Source: Metellina segmentata (Eukaryota; Arthropoda; Arachnida; Araneae; Tetragnathidae). Taken from it: 64,000 nt of DNA. The position numbers were made by a program, and so were the translations under genes. Position 1 is the stretch's first letter, and every line of letters begins with the position of its first letter. Positions 11,880 through 25,520 of this stretch are shown here, piece by piece. Under the pieces are notes generated by a model, which saw nothing but the letters and a program-made list of their open reading frames with translations, made no database searches and was not told the DNA's origin. The stretch spans positions 94,883,478 to 94,947,477 of the forward strand of contig OX375873.1 in the NCBI GenBank assembly GCA_947359465.1, written 5' to 3'.

Positions 11880-12425
11880 TCGGGATAAATCCCGAAGAGA
11901 TAGATCCGAGAATAACCCTTGTAATTTTGAATCATGATCAGATGAAGAAGTTAACTCTTAACCTGGTATATCCCAAACTACAAACTTCCACATCACGAAA
12001 ATGTGTGCCAGATTTGGTAACGGATTATCAACCGGAGCTAAAGACCGTCGTGTACAAGGGGCTGGTGCACGTTAAATTTGTCGTCAACTCAAATGTCCTC
12101 CGTAGGCATGGTGTGAAGGTTTGGAGAACAGGGTGCCAGCTCAGGTGTAACCTCGGCATCTGACCGTGATTCAAATTACGTGGTACAGTTCCTGGGTCTT
12201 CCCTTCGGGTTTGATACCCGGCCATAGCCAATAGCCCGTTGTATTGCTCCAGTGCAACGTTAATTAAATTCCAACCTATTTACCCACTCCAATGAGTGAG
12301 AGAATTCGAGGTCACTTCAGATTTAACGCGCAGCAATTCCCCACGTACACGACGTTGTAGGTTGGATCCAGTTTCAAAACTCACAACCTTCGTTTACAAA
12401 TTCCCGACTCTACCAACAGGGCATT
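11880..12425. mobile_element. SINE-in-SINE nest (family A)
   Basis: A - strand family A copy is split into 11880-12003 (3' body) and about 12290-12425 (head, ending at the tRNA-like GACTCTACCAACAGG). A + strand copy, about 12004-12288, is inserted between them at the ATGTGAGGACATTT position. The + copy runs from AAAGACCGTCGTGTACA to CAACGTTAATTAAATTCC. The nest shows that the family kept transposing after the first copy was fixed. Confidence 0.7.
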
Positions 12426-15109
12426 ATCATTCGTACCCATTAAGCATTGCTCTTAGAATTTTTTACTGGTTAAAACATATCGTTAAAATTAACTGCTTTT
12501 GGTATCGAAATTATTAATAATTATAATTAAAACTATTTTGGACAAAGTAATATTTAAATTAAAATTGCATTACGTGAAATTAATTTTTACCCCTTTAAAT
12601 CAAAACTAAATTAATTTATGTACTTGGAATGTGGGCAGGTTAAATGCCATAGATTTAAAAATTATATTTCCATAGAATTCCCTAAGTTTTCAAATAATCG
12701 TTATGACAATCATAGGATCTCAACAGGGGAGACTTTCAGGCTTGCCTTTCTTCTGTTACTGGTTCATTCGCGCGCGCGCGGTAGACGATATAGTTACACA
12801 AATCAATAGCCATGTACATTATATTACCATGAGAATTGCTTTATACTAAGATGATTGAGTTTAAGCTATTCAGAGCAGTAATTTAGCGGTTTTAGAAGTT
12901 AGCAGCAATCGACACATACATGTTACTAAAAATGTTTAAAAGTTTCTTGTCCTGATAAGTTAGCAGTGGTCTATGGGAATACATGGATTCCAAAGCCTCT
13001 AACAAAAACAATATTTCTTCAAATGATGTATTTAAATTAAATTTATGAATATTAAATAATTATGTGTTGGAACACCGAATATGTTCTGATTCCTGCCCTA
13101 CGATAATCATCATAGAATCGAGCTCTAAAACCTCATTTGTATTTACTGACTTACTTCACAAACATACACATTGCAAATACATGCTCATGTAAAATCGAAA
13201 ATCATCTTAAGTTCACAAATACAAACTTCAATGAACAAAATCATAATAAAAAGACAAAGTTATTTTTTTTCCAAAAATTTCTCTGCGATTTATTTTCCGG
13301 TTCATAAAAAGTTGAATTTGTGGTGTTTGTTTTTGTCGTGTTCGTAGAGAGAAATTCAACAAAAGCGTTTTCATTGGATAGATAGATATGGGCATGGTTT
13401 ATTTCTATTGCCACTCTCTCTCCAAATGCTTTCGCCAATTAAACAGTATTAACCCGATCTGAAAACGATGGTATGATGAAATTTGTTTGTATACATGTTA
13501 TTTGTATATTTTACTGACGGATGATTGAACATCAATTTCGACTTGTATACCTTCTTATGAAATGTTCTACGCACGCCTATGTTACTTCAAACAAATAGAT
13601 AAACCCTTGAAAAAGGTTAATCCAACCCCTCAGTTTACTCGAAGGTCAATAGATGGCGACACAAGCAAATAAATGATAGATTCTCGTACATTATTTTACT
13701 TATCACTACCTCACTTTCGTTTTCGAATGCAAAATGAGACATGACCTCAGATAAGTCAAAATCGCCGTGGCTAAATATAGAATAACATCAAAAGCAGTCA
13801 AATAATGTTGTTTAGTCTTTGAAAAAACGATGTGAGTGTTTTAATCTTGGGAAAAGGGAAAAGAAAATTACATAAAAGAAAACAAAAATTTTATCAATAT
13901 TTCATAGCTATATATGAAAGAAAGATTTAAGTTTATCAAAATTCTAAGAGTTTTTAATTTATGATTGTTTTCGGTGTACCAATTTTTCAAGCTGAATTAT
14001 ATTGTAGAAATCGTAGCTGAAAGTTTCAATTGTAAAATGACATTTCTCACTGTCATCTGAACGGCCCCAATCGGAGTTTAAACACAAGACAAAAGTTCTA
14101 AACTTATTATTTTTCTACTATAAAATCGGTCGCAAAATAGGATCAACTTTTATTCCTCAGAAGTGGGTTATGCCTCTGAGTACTTCACACAAATGTATCC
14201 ATTCACAAAATTCAGGTAAAAAATATAATTTATTAAAGCCTTATTGAAATTCAGAAGAGAAAATGCACCAGGGGTTGGTAAAACTAATCAGGTTAAACCA
14301 GCAGGCTCAGGTGCCTTTAACGATTTGGAAACTGTGCTAAACGCTTCTTTACAATTTATAAAGATTCGGCCAAGATTACAAGAGTTTATGGAAATCTTAT
14401 AAAACGTTTCGAAACTTTTACAGGTCGTGGCTACAAGGTCAATAAAAGTGGAAAGATGTTTAATATGTATTTCAGAAAATAGTTCAATTTTATGTTAATT
14501 ACTACCACTAGTCTAGTATCGATCCATAAGAGTATACTACACGGAACATCTATTGTATTACGGTACCTCATCTATCGTATTAATGAGGATTTTATATTAT
14601 TTCTTTGAATCATATATCTATTCATAAGCAGCTCACGTTGATCAGTAACAAAAGTTGCAAAATTCATTTCTTATGAAGGTAGGCAAAGGCCGAAAGAGCC
14701 ATATCAACTCGATCCTCACCAGATGTCACTTTTTATACAGAAAAGAACGGGACATCAGACAACTCCAGTGACGTATAAGTGATTATGAGACAACGCTAAT
14801 AAATTAATCTTCGATGAAAAGGTATATTTTTTGTTTATAAAATATGTTGTGTCATGTCAATTAAATTAGTCGGCATTTTCATGAATAAATTTGATCTTCA
14901 AATTTAGATCATGTCTTCGAGGATTTAACCCACCGTACAAAGACAGAGTCGCTAAAGGCGCCACTCATAAGAAACTGGCAGACTGAAAAGCAGTTACGAA
15001 TTTGATTCTAGTATCTGCCGATGCCGGTTTCGCTGTTTGGAATTTTCTGGTAAACAAGACGATTTGTAAATGCATACAGTGGTATAGGGGTGCCTGAGAT
15101 GAAATCCCG
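12426..15109. other. no gene seen
   Basis: AT-rich single-copy sequence with a short GC dinucleotide run near 12770; no frame with recognisable domains. Confidence 0.6.
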
Positions 15110-15605
15110 ATTAGCCGGATCGAACTTTTGTCACGTGGTATCGGGAGAAAGCCCAAATCTTAATGTAAAACTAATTAGGATTTGTGCTCCAGAAATCTTG
15201 TGTTGATCATCAAGCATTGAAAGACACAGACCTTTTAACGAAATAGGGTGAAGCGTGATCTTACAAATACAAATACAAATATTGACGAACAGCTACAGGC
15301 TCAAGCCCAACAAGGCTGGTACTTTGTTTATGAACTCCCCAATTCCCACTGACTATCCAATTGTATCTTAAATTCGTACACTCCCTTTGAATTAACTATA
15401 TTCTCTGGCAACGCGTTCCAACTGCAGTTGAATATTATTTTCCCGATCGCTCGGTTTGAAAATTTGTCACGTAATATTGAGGAAAAGTCCAACTCCTAAT
15501 GTAAGACTCATCAGCATTCGTGCTGCAGCTATCGGTTTGTATAAATCGTCCCAAACCGTCTTATAAGCCATCGACCTTCTAATGAAATAGATTGAGCATG
15601 TCCGC
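15110..15605. repeat. direct repeat, about 150 bp, 340 bp apart
   Basis: 15110-15255 and 15450-15605 share TTTGTCACGT, A(A/G)TCCAACTCCTAATGTAA-like, GTGCT(C/G)CAG and CGACCTTCTAATGAAATAG-like blocks. A shorter relative is near 26825-26885. Confidence 0.55.
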
Positions 15606-15683
15606 GCAGTTTCGTGTTTTTTAATCCTATTACTCGGTTTGAGGTTCTCCGCACAAAGATCACGTGGTATTGTGTAAGTATCT

Positions 15684-15975
15684 TAATTGACGTCCCACTG
15701 GAGTAACGCAACGCGTTATTCTCGACGGTCCAGGTTCAAAAATCTGGGACAACACCAAGTAATTATGAACCAAGGTCAGATGACGAGGCCACATCTGAGC
15801 TGGAACCTAACACTCCAAACTTCCACATCACGCCAAAGTGAGGACATTTGAGGTCTTGACAGATTTGATGCGCACCATCCCGCCTTGTACACGACGGTCT
15901 TTGGTTGGATTCGAACTCGCAGTCTTCCGGTTGCTAATCTGTTACTCTGCCGACCGTGTTACCACAGACACCGCG
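15684..15975 (-). mobile_element. tRNA-derived SINE family A, full length
   Basis: Read on the - strand it starts with CTGTGGTAACACGGTCGGCA, has A-box-like GGCAGAGTAAC and B-box GAGTTCGAATCC, then the family body with GACCGTCGTGTACA and AAATGTCCTCAC, and ends CCAGTGGGACGTCAATT. This is one of the best preserved heads in the window. Confidence 0.8.
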
Positions 15976-17590
15976 GTAATTGAAGCAAACAGCAATGCCT
16001 ATGGGGGGCGAATTATTGGTTGATTAATGTGTTATCAAGCGTTATTAAGAATACTAGTTGATAGCAAATCGGTCTTAGTCAACTACGAATCCCATATAGC
16101 TCACGCTTTTGAGATCTTACAACCTGTTCTATCCATGTGCTCATTCCATTCATTGGAAGGTCGATGGTTTTATGAAAATTCTGATAGATTTGGTAATTAC
16201 TTATCTAGATACTGTGGCGTTCCATGATACGTGCACTTTTCGAACATTATTTACTTATTAACTTATTCTTTACTGGGCAATTTTATTGTGATGCCGTCAT
16301 CTTATCCGAGGAAAACAAACCATGATTGGAGCATGGCACCCAAGGTAAAGATATCGATGAAACAAATTTGATTGCGCGTAAACATTCTACTATAATAGTT
16401 CTTTTGAGCAACAAAAGATAGTGAAGGATAGTGTATTGTCTATCATGTCATAAAGGGTCACGCTGTAAATGTGATGAAGATGAATACGTGTGGCTATTTG
16501 TAAAGATTTGAAAATTTCTGTGAGAAATCAAGTTTTTCAAAGCAAGGTTTTATTGACAGAATTTGGAAAACATGATAATGTCTCATATCCATTTTACTTT
16601 TATACTGTTGGCGAAAAAATAAGGAAGAGTTAAGTAAATTTTATTTTTGACACTACAGTTTAGTTCTTGTTTTTAATCCATAATTTCATTTGGTTTATAA
16701 GAAAATGCTTTTCTGGTGTTGAATCATCGAATATTTCTTTTCTACGGAAATTCGTTAAGAATAAATTAAGAAATTTTAAAGCTTAACTATCTTATTTTAG
16801 GTTTAGAATTTCTTCCTACCGTTTACACAACCGTTTCCTACCCACTGAAAACTGAAAAGACTGTAAAAATAAGCTAAAAATATACTCTTAAATATTCAAA
16901 ACCTGTTATGTATTTACTGAATGCAACAGAGGCAGTTGTCTTCTCTAAATTCTGTTGAAACACTAAAAAACTAGATTTCGTAAAGTAATGATCACACCTG
17001 GTTGAAAGACAGTTTTAGATTACATAATTTATTGCATGTAAATAAGTAACGAAACGAGTCAATAGATCGAATCTACCCGAAAAAAAGTATCATTAATCAC
17101 GTAGCGTTGTTGCGAATCCAGGTCATTCGAAAAAGCAAGCCGACAGCAGACAGTAACAATTAAAATAGCGTTCACTGTAATCAATAGTAAATATCAGACG
17201 GGTAATATTATCAGTTGATAATAAATAGTATTTGCTAAATATGCAGTGAAAAAGTTTATGGTTCTAGGATGTGGCTCAAAAATGCAACATATCAAAACTG
17301 AAATTTTGAAACATTGATTTGTATATACAACAGCCTGATATTTCGGCAAATGATGGTTCTCTTGAATCAAATGTGATATTTTAAAGACGAATTTGAAAAC
17401 TTTGAGTATTTAGCATCAATTTAAAAGCCCTATGAATCTTGCATATTTCATCTTTAAATTATTCCACGCGATTCAAATTTAAATGTTCTTCAAACTTCGA
17501 GAGATTATTTATGCGATGATTCGAAATAAAATCTGCGCTAATTTTCAGATTCCATAAAAGCAAACATATGAAACAAGTATTATAAACAAG

Positions 17591-17633
<43 letters not shown>

Positions 17634-18379
17634 GAACCGTTGACGCTCAGTATCGGATGTTCGGTTCTGTGCATGGATTCCTTATCTCTCGGTTTTTCTT
17701 GCTGTTTATGTTTCTGAAATTTCTCTTCTGTTCATATATTTGGCATTTCATGCATATATTTGGACAGTTTGAAATTTTTGCTAAATTTCCGCACTTTGAA
17801 ATCCGATTTCTTAACACGTATGAAATATTTAAAATTTTATTTCTCTTTTTATTCATAGAGCTCAAAGAGACAAGCAAACAACACCTCAAACATCATGCTC
17901 ACACAAAGGAGGCTGGCACTAGACAAATTTTATGGGAAGGGAAGTGCGCATTTTCGTGACTCAATTTTGCGCTGCGATTGCATTAGCCTATGACGTTAGC
18001 CCAAGGTCAATGAGCATGTATAACACTTTTTTAATGCTCTTTTGAACGCGATATCGTTCATTTATTTATCATTTATACTTTTTAAGTTATTAAATATAAA
18101 TATCACTTACACTTTTTTGTAACATTTACAAATTAAACGTGGTACCCCGGTTTCGAAAGGTAATACGTATTCTACGTCAAAAATATAAAATTAACAACCA
18201 TGAGCATGTACTTTGATGACAAACCAATTTGATCTCTATAAAAGTGTTTTTTAAACTGTATGTTCAAAGTTAGAGGGAAACATATGAATAGGATGAAACA
18301 CGTTTTATACGAAAAAAAGCAGGGTTTCGTTTTAAAAAAAAACTTTTGTAAAGAACTAAAGGATGTTAAAAGTTTTTCA
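15976..18379. other. no gene seen
   Basis: AT-rich sequence. The frames that overlap on both strands at 17647-17959 lie in low-complexity T-rich DNA and are taken as chance. Confidence 0.6.
17597..17630. repeat. (AT)n microsatellite
   Basis: About 34 bp of AT repeat. Another short TA run is at 11386-11407. Confidence 0.95.
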
Positions 18380-18655
18380 AAAATCCACACACAAAATTTT
18401 TTGCAAACTAAATCAAAAGAATTTTTTACATAAAATTTAAAAAAAAATTAAAAGAAACTTATTTTATGAAAACAAATTTTTAAAGGGTGGTTGAGATAAT
18501 GAGTCATTAATTTAAAAAGCAAACCTCACAAAAACTTTCACAAACCAAAACAAAACAATTTTGTCATAAAATTAAAAAAAAAAAGTTAAAAAGAAACTTA
18601 TTTTTTTAAACAAATTTTCAAGGGGTGATGGAGATAATGAGTCAATGGGATCAAA
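18380..18655. repeat. direct repeat in A-rich DNA
   Basis: 18425-18510 and 18560-18645 share AAAAGAAACTTATTTT, AACAAATTTT and GAGATAATGAGTCA. Confidence 0.65.
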
Positions 18656-18759
18656 ACAACTAAATTCGGAAAAAGAAACCAAACCGAAATTATTTTATTT
18701 AACAAATATGAAACCAACTCTCTCTGCGGATTAAAAAAAAAAAAAATTCCGAAAAAGCT

Positions 18760-19200
18760 TCCCGACGTCCTAGCTCGGTCGGGAACTCGACTTTTCACAG
18801 CACACAGAGAGCGAACGCATTAATATTTCACTCGTTGACTCTCTTTAATCTGGCCGCACGCCACCATACTCTGTAATAATCTCGGATTGGAAATTGCCAA
18901 GTTATTATTCCCATTTTGAGTCGCCATTTGAACCCAGCCTCCGCTGTGTGCAGAATTACGGCAAGGGAGACCTGGCAGGTAGGTATGATTACAAAGCGTC
19001 CGGACTGGGAAATGACTTATGACAAAGCGCGAGCATTGTTGGGGGTGCCACCCCCTGCTCTGAAGGGTGCCCACTTGAGGTGAGGGGGTGGAGGAGTGAG
19101 TCAGATGGTGGCGGCAGATGCGCATGCGCGCAGGTGAGTCGGCACGCAACACGCAGAGGGACCCCCCATCAGCTGCGGTGCACCGTTGTAAAAGGCTGAT
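18760..19200. other. GC-rich non-repetitive island, candidate regulatory DNA
   Basis: This stretch is clearly richer in G+C than the neighbouring A-rich sequence and has no detectable copies in the window. It contains TGAGTCAG (AP-1-like), GCATGCGC and CACCCC-type motifs. A 110-codon - strand frame spans it without recognisable domains. It could be a conserved non-coding element or a distal exon; nothing in the sequence decides. Confidence 0.35.
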
Positions 19201-19514
19201 CTAATTGTCCTCTGGTGTGAAGAGATAGGAGATAGGTTTTATGGGTTAGCTGTTTTATTTATTTCGCAGGGAGAGAAAGTGAGTGGGATAACGGGGAATC
19301 ACGTACAAGTGGTGTATTTAATTGACGTTGAAAATTAAAGTTGTTGGTTCTCATCCCTTGCGGTCTAGATAAACGTGATCAAGTCCGTGTGTGTTTTCAG
19401 GCACCTTGAAATAGCCCAAGGCAACCAAAATTCATATTCCCTCTGGACCACCCTAAACGAGCAAAATAACGAAGACGGACAACCCATTCCATTTCTGATA
19501 GATTGAGAAGACCT

Positions 19515-19600
19515 TTAAACTTCCTGGTTCTTGACGAGGTATCTCGTCATTAGCAAAACTGACGCAACGTTTAGGGACGAGATAACTCGTTCACCTATGA
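19515..19600. mobile_element. TTAA-type MITE fragment
   Basis: The motifs AACTTCCTGG, GACGAGGTATCTCGTCATTA and GGGACGAGATAACTCGT are present; only the left part is kept. Confidence 0.6.
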
Positions 19601-21624
19601 TGTTCACAAGAGAAGGCACCCATTATAAATGTAGAATTAAAAGTAAATTTTATTTGCAAATTTGTTTTGGGAATATGTTATATTATTACTCCATCTCGGG
19701 GAAAGAATGCTTTTGAATAACTAGAGGTTGATTGATTCGAGGTGAAAATAAATAAACTAAACAATTGCACAAGTATCTATTATTCTTGAAGAATAATATT
19801 ATTGATATAGTACAAATTAGTAGAAACTTCTGTCTAGTATTTAATCTACAACTGAAATATTCTTTAGAGAGACTTACAATTTTAAGGAGATGGTATTCAA
19901 AAAGAAATTACGTAAATTAATGTTAAAGTTAAAAAAATTTGGAACTCTGTCTCCAATCTTTCTTCACGTCAAATTTAATATTCTCTTGTGGAATATTATA
20001 GCTCATAACATAAGTTGGATGTGTTTTTGGAATTTTTCATTTTCGTCTAAGTATATATAAAAGTCAAAAACTGGTAAGTATCGTAAAGTATTAAGCTAGT
20101 AAAACAATATTTTTATGAAATGATGTCAAAGCCCTTGTAGATACATTTGTGTTAGTTTAAGTTTTCTCCATATGGTGCACGGAAATTTTCTTTGAAAATA
20201 TAGGGTTTTTGAAAAATTTAAGTTTTTAAAACTAGTACTCAATTGTTCTTGAAAAAGAGTAAACTGAGCTTTTGGTTGCAAGCATTTACTCCAGATTACA
20301 AACTAAAAGCAACAGAGATAGTGTTCATTTTACTTATCAGCAAACAAAATATCATACTCTCCATTTTAACCCTCTGAAGTTTACTGAGTAGTGTAGCATT
20401 GTTTTTACCTCAAAACACACAGTGACTAAACAACCACATCTATTGTTTTATAGGATCTATGGGGAGATTCTATTCATCAAGAAAGTTAAAACTGGTTAGA
20501 AGTTATTCTGGGAAAACTGCAAGGTAGAGAGAATGTATATATGGTGCGTGTGAATTCCTTAGAGAATTAATGTGGGTAAAACTCTAAATTAAAAGTATAC
20601 GTTAAGGTACTGTCTTTATTATCAAGGATTTTTTTTCCTTTTATATAAGCTAAGTGCATGTAGTTTTGATTATCTGCGGTCCTATTAACCGTGTTCGTGT
20701 TACCTGAGCCAAATTTGATACTAAAACTTTTTTAAAGCTTTAAATAAGGCTTTGAGCTAGAATGTGAACATTTTCACCAAAGAAATATGAAAGTCCTGCA
20801 AAACAAAGACTTTCGAAGAGTGTGTAACTCGTATCCAGGTTTATTACAAAAGTATCACTATCAATACTTAGTGTGACACAAATCCGAATATAAATTAATC
20901 GTAATATCCTATCTTTATGGATATTCCAGAAGTAGAAGTAGGTAATATGGTGTACAGTACATTTCTTTTCTTATGAACCTGAACGTTTATATCATATAGG
21001 ATGTTTTGAACTATGCCGTGTATATTATCCGAGTTTTGAGTCCTTCAAAGTTTATTTTCGATCTAAATTACCACGCATAATCAAGGACCTAAAAAATAAA
21101 AAACATCTATTAATAAACTTTCAATTGTCCGTGGTGATTCAACAAAAGTAAATCACAAGAGGAAAACGGAAGTTTAAATACGCTGTTCTAGAATAGCGTT
21201 GCCACATCTCACTTTCTTAACTAAACTGGTGATAATATTTCGGGACTGAACACAAAGAGCCATTAATGATGACCTGGGATCAACTCAAAAAGGAAAAGAC
21301 ACTAGAACTACATCTAGTAGTTTTGTACCACAGTCAGCTTAAACTAGTAAAACAATCCCAGAGTTAAACAATTGCAAATGTGTTTATTTCCTTATTTTTG
21401 ACTCAACACATATGTTCTTGCAATTGAAGTTTCAAAGATCGCTGTTTTGACCAATATAACCCTTACTACATATGCTGGTTACGTGATATATTTCCCAGAA
21501 TTGTTGATTAGATTGAATGGGATCTTTAACAGACTGGAAATGGATCTCATTGAGCCGAGAAAATTGTTTACTACCAATTTGACTAAGCTTTATATCTGTT
21601 TATCTAACCAAGGTTATACTGTAC
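19601..21624. other. no gene seen
   Basis: AT-rich single-copy sequence; no repeats or domains recognised. Confidence 0.6.
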
Positions 21625-21976
21625 ATCAAAATGAATCACAAATCAGACTTTTCTTCGTAACCAAGTAATAATAGTTGAAAGCCCACAAGCAAATTAACCA
21701 AAAGACAAGGCGCCCGCACTCTATCCTAAGCAGAAAAAAAATCGATTTTTCACCTGCGAGGACCAATTATACATTATAGCAGTTGCAAAACACTTATTAT
21801 CAGTGCCATAGCCGTTAAAACTGCACTCTTGCTTAAGCCGATTCGTAACTTCTCGTTTGTGATGAATCTTATAAACGCAGTAGTAGCAACATATACAGAT
21901 TTGTTTTGTATTTCTATGTCCATACTATCCGAGATTTTGAATATTGGATGTGGTCTCAGATAATCAAATATTTACT

Positions 21977-23199
21977 GTAAGTCGAAATGCATCACATACC
22001 AGTCTTTTCCTCATCACCCAGTAATAATAATTGAATGCCTACAAGGAAACAAACAAAGAGACAACGCACCAGCGCTGTGAATCCTACGCAAAAAAGAAAA
22101 CTAGATTTCAACTTCGAGGACCAAATCATATATTAGACAGTTCCAAACAGTTTTGGCTGTTGTGTATTACTACATTCATAATATCCTACATTTTGGTTAT
22201 AGGAAGTGGTCTCAGATAATCAAGGTTTTACTGTACGTCGAAGTGAATCACAAACCCGGCTTTTTGTTATCACCTAGTAACAATAATTGAATGCCCACTA
22301 GGAAATTAGCAAAAAGACAACGCGCCAGCACTCTGAATCCTCCATCATAGAAAGAAAACTATTTTTCACCTGCGAAGTCCGAATCATACATTACGGCAGT
22401 TACAAAACACTTACCCCGCGCGATAGCCGCTAAAACAACACTCTTGCTTAAGCAGATAAGTGCGCGCGAAAAACACTGTCTTTGCACACCGGAGTCCATT
22501 AATTACACGATTTACAGAGCTCCGGCACGGGCAAAAAGTACATCCGCTCCGGCCGAGCTGCAGAACAAGAACAACTGGACAAGAGAAATGCCGTAAGTCG
22601 AAATGTATCACATACCAGACTTTTCCTCATCACCCAGTAATAATAATTGAATGCCGACAAGGAAACAAACAAAGAGACAACGCACCAGCGCTGTGAATCC
22701 TACGCAAAAAAGAAAACTATATTTCAACTTCGAGGACCAAATCATATATTAGACAGTTTTGGCTGTTGTGTATTACTACATTCATATTATCCTACATTTT
22801 GGTTATAGGAAGTGGTCTCAGATAATCAAGGTTTTACTGTACGTCGAAGTGAATCACAAACCCGGCTTTTTGTTATCACCTAGTTACAATAATTGAATGC
22901 CCACTAGGAAATTAGCAAAAAGACAACGCGCCAGCACTCTGAATCCTCCATCATAGAAAGAAAACTATTTTTCACCTGCGAAGTCCGAATCATACATTAC
23001 GGCAGTTACAAAACACTTACCCCGCGCGATAGCCGCTAAAACAACACTCTTGCTTAAGCAGATAAGTGCGCGCGAAAAACACTGTCTTTGCACACCGGAG
23101 TCCATTAATTACACGATTTACAGAGCTCCGGCACGGGCAAAAAGTACATCCGCTCCGGCCGAGCTGCAGAACAAGAACAACTGGACAAGAAAAATGCCC
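21977..23199. repeat. tandem duplication of a roughly 610-bp unit
   Basis: Copy 1 is 21977-22592 and copy 2 is 22593-23199; both run from GTAAGTCGAAATG to GGACAAGA(G/A)AAATGCC with few differences. Each copy is itself made of two related sub-blocks marked by GAATCACAAACC or GTATCACATACCAG and by AATAATTGAATGCC. A more diverged relative lies at 21625-21850. This gives an array with an A-B-A-B order. Confidence 0.85.
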
Positions 23200-23989
23200 C
23201 GCTCCCTTTTTCCTGTCCATCCTCTGAGAAGGGAGGCAGTAGAAGAATCTCGGATATAAAGTGGCTGTCATGCAGAATGTGAGGTCTTGGAAGACCCTTT
23301 AGCGGTTGTGTGGTTACCCATCATCTTCCGTAATAACGAGTGTGACTGCAACGGACCGGGACTAAGAAAGAGGATCGGTAACGGAGCAAATTTATTAATG
23401 TCAGGATCGACTTAAATGGGAGAGGTAAGTTGGGTTTGCAGTTGGTTTAGTGAATATAAAAGTGCAACAGAGTCAGTTTCATTTGAAGAATCCCTAAGAC
23501 ATGTATGGACAATCTTTTTAAGTGTATTTGAAAAAATCGCCAAATCTTCTCACGTGTCAATGGGTGTCTTTAAGTCTTGTGAGAGTAATAAAAAATGTCC
23601 TAACAAAGCCGTTTTTTTTTTGAAGAATCCTTAAGCTATACAGATGGAAGAACTTGAATTTGTGCCTTAGAAGAAAATGTGTAGAAGTCATTTTCAGGAA
23701 GTTTTTGATATCATCTGAATTAGTAATTTTTTCTATTATTTTTATTAGTGAACAAAAAAAGTTCTTTTTATTCTTTCAAAATGCATTAACATGAGATATT
23801 GGCACTTTTTCTAATATCTTTTATTATCTTGAAAGGATTTTGAACGTTACTCCATGGAACTCTGTCCCTTTTACTACCAAAGTATACAAATAGTTATCTG
23901 TTTTGCCCCACCTTTATGATTAAAGTTTTCTGCCTTGTGTTTGGTACAGTGTGTCAAAATATGGCCCTGCGTCTTTAAAACACAACCCA

Positions 23990-24180
23990 TCTTTATATAA
24001 AGGCTAATATCAGAGGGTTTGTTGACTAGCAACCTGTGAGATGGAGTTGGAAGTGGCGCCGGTTCGATTCTTGTAACTTACCATGGATGTATTTCTCTCT
24101 ATTGCATCAGTAAAACTTTACTTACGGTGCATGTCCATTACTTGACGTTATATGGCTTGTGTTTGGAAATCAGATATGGG
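23990..24180 (+). repeat. SINE-like fragment, related to 49945-50330
   Basis: A tRNA-like GCGCCGGTTCGATTCTTG stretch is followed by CCATGGATGTATTTCTCTC and GCATCAGTAAA, then CATTACTTGACGTTATATGG. A similar series (ACCATGGGTGTATCTCTTGT, GTATCAGTTAAA, CATTACTTGGCGTTGT) lies at 49945-50330 in the KLF intron. Confidence 0.5.
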
Positions 24181-25379
24181 TCTTCTGCCATAAAACCCAG
24201 CCAATCAATGTGGATATGAAGTCAAGGAACACCTTCAGCTTCATGCCCATCACCAGAGGAATCTACAATGAATTTCTCATTTTCTCATGTCTTCATGAAC
24301 AACATTTTTTCATGTGCCAACTGAAATTAGGTGGAAAATTTTACTCGGTGTCTTTAAAGTCCCATTTACTATATCTATATTATCAAAAATTATACGAAAG
24401 CGATAAAATGAAGGAACATTATAAAAGTGCTGAGCGGTCAAGGTACTGAATCTTTTCTGTTAATAGCATGGATATTTTAATATTAGTCTTTAAATGTGTG
24501 TAAATCTAGCCACACAATTTAAAGACGTAATTTTTAACAACATCAAAAAAGTGACGGAGATAAGGACAAGAAAGAAAGATGTCTGTAAACTTTATTTATT
24601 TTCCTTATTTAAATCAACCAAGTCCAAATACGTAGCTCGGCAAAATAAATAGGTACTGATTTATTTATATATTAACGTTAGTCCTGGGCTTTGCATGCCG
24701 GAAAAAAGTTGTTGGCACGTTTTATAGAGGAAATATAACAGTGAGCAATGGTTACCTTTTTGGTAACCTATGCCGAGGATCGTGTTAGCAAAAATAGCAG
24801 TAACGTGGCTCTTCGACTACTTTCGAATGCCGGTAGGGAAGAACATTCATCACCTGATTGGTCCACGGGACGGGAGAAGACGCACAATAATTGATTCATT
24901 ATTTGATTGATCCGCGCGAGACAGTATTAAACTTTGGCGATTTCACCATTTTTGTCGCTACTCTATAGAAATGCACATTCACTTACTTACCCTGTCAAAA
25001 GATGCCATATCGCCATATGAGGCGATAAGATGCCAAATTGAGCAACGAGGTCAATTTTTTACAGAACAGCCTCATGACTATTAGCCGACATGTTGGTCAC
25101 ACTTTTTGAAGTTCCTCTCAATAGCAATTCTCAGTCTACTTATATTTCATGTCTATGACATCTTTGGCAAGCGTGTCAAACGTTTCTCACTCCTGCCCTA
25201 AGCTATGGAGGTTGGTTGTGTTGGGTTTCATGGCGTAAGGGTCATATTTGGTCAAGCTGTTCCCATCAGAGGAATGGCACATGAACGTTTATTAAATATA
25301 TATTGGTATTCTCTATTCTCATGGCTTATTTCTTGTGACACTTAGCATTAGTGTTTACTAATTTCACAATCCATCATGT

Positions 25380-25520
25380 TTTCAAAAGCAAAGCAAGCTC
25401 AGGTGTTGATTCACCTGACCATGGTTCAAAATTAAGATGTGGTGTCCTCGAATTTTATTTTCCCCTTCGGGATTGATCTCAGACCGTTGCCCCAGTGCAC
25501 CTTAATTTAACTTCTTACTA
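25380..25520 (+). mobile_element. SINE family A, 3' fragment
   Basis: CTCAGGTGTTGATTCACCTG, GGTTCAAAATTAAGATGTGG and TCCCCTTCGGGATTGATCTC mark the body and the copy ends near CACCTTAATTTAAC. Confidence 0.65.

Noticed and set aside
17647..17959. Overlapping frames on both strands (80 and 100 codons)
   Set aside because: Low-complexity T/A-rich sequence; complementary frames in two directions point to chance.
18820..19152. 110-codon - strand frame
   Set aside because: It lies in a GC-rich island where stop codons are rare; no domain, splice sites or plausible protein composition.
22411..23271. Repeated 66-84-codon frames on both strands (e.g. ending FARTYLLKQECCFSGYRAG)
   Set aside because: They are the same tandem duplication translated twice and on both strands; no domain.
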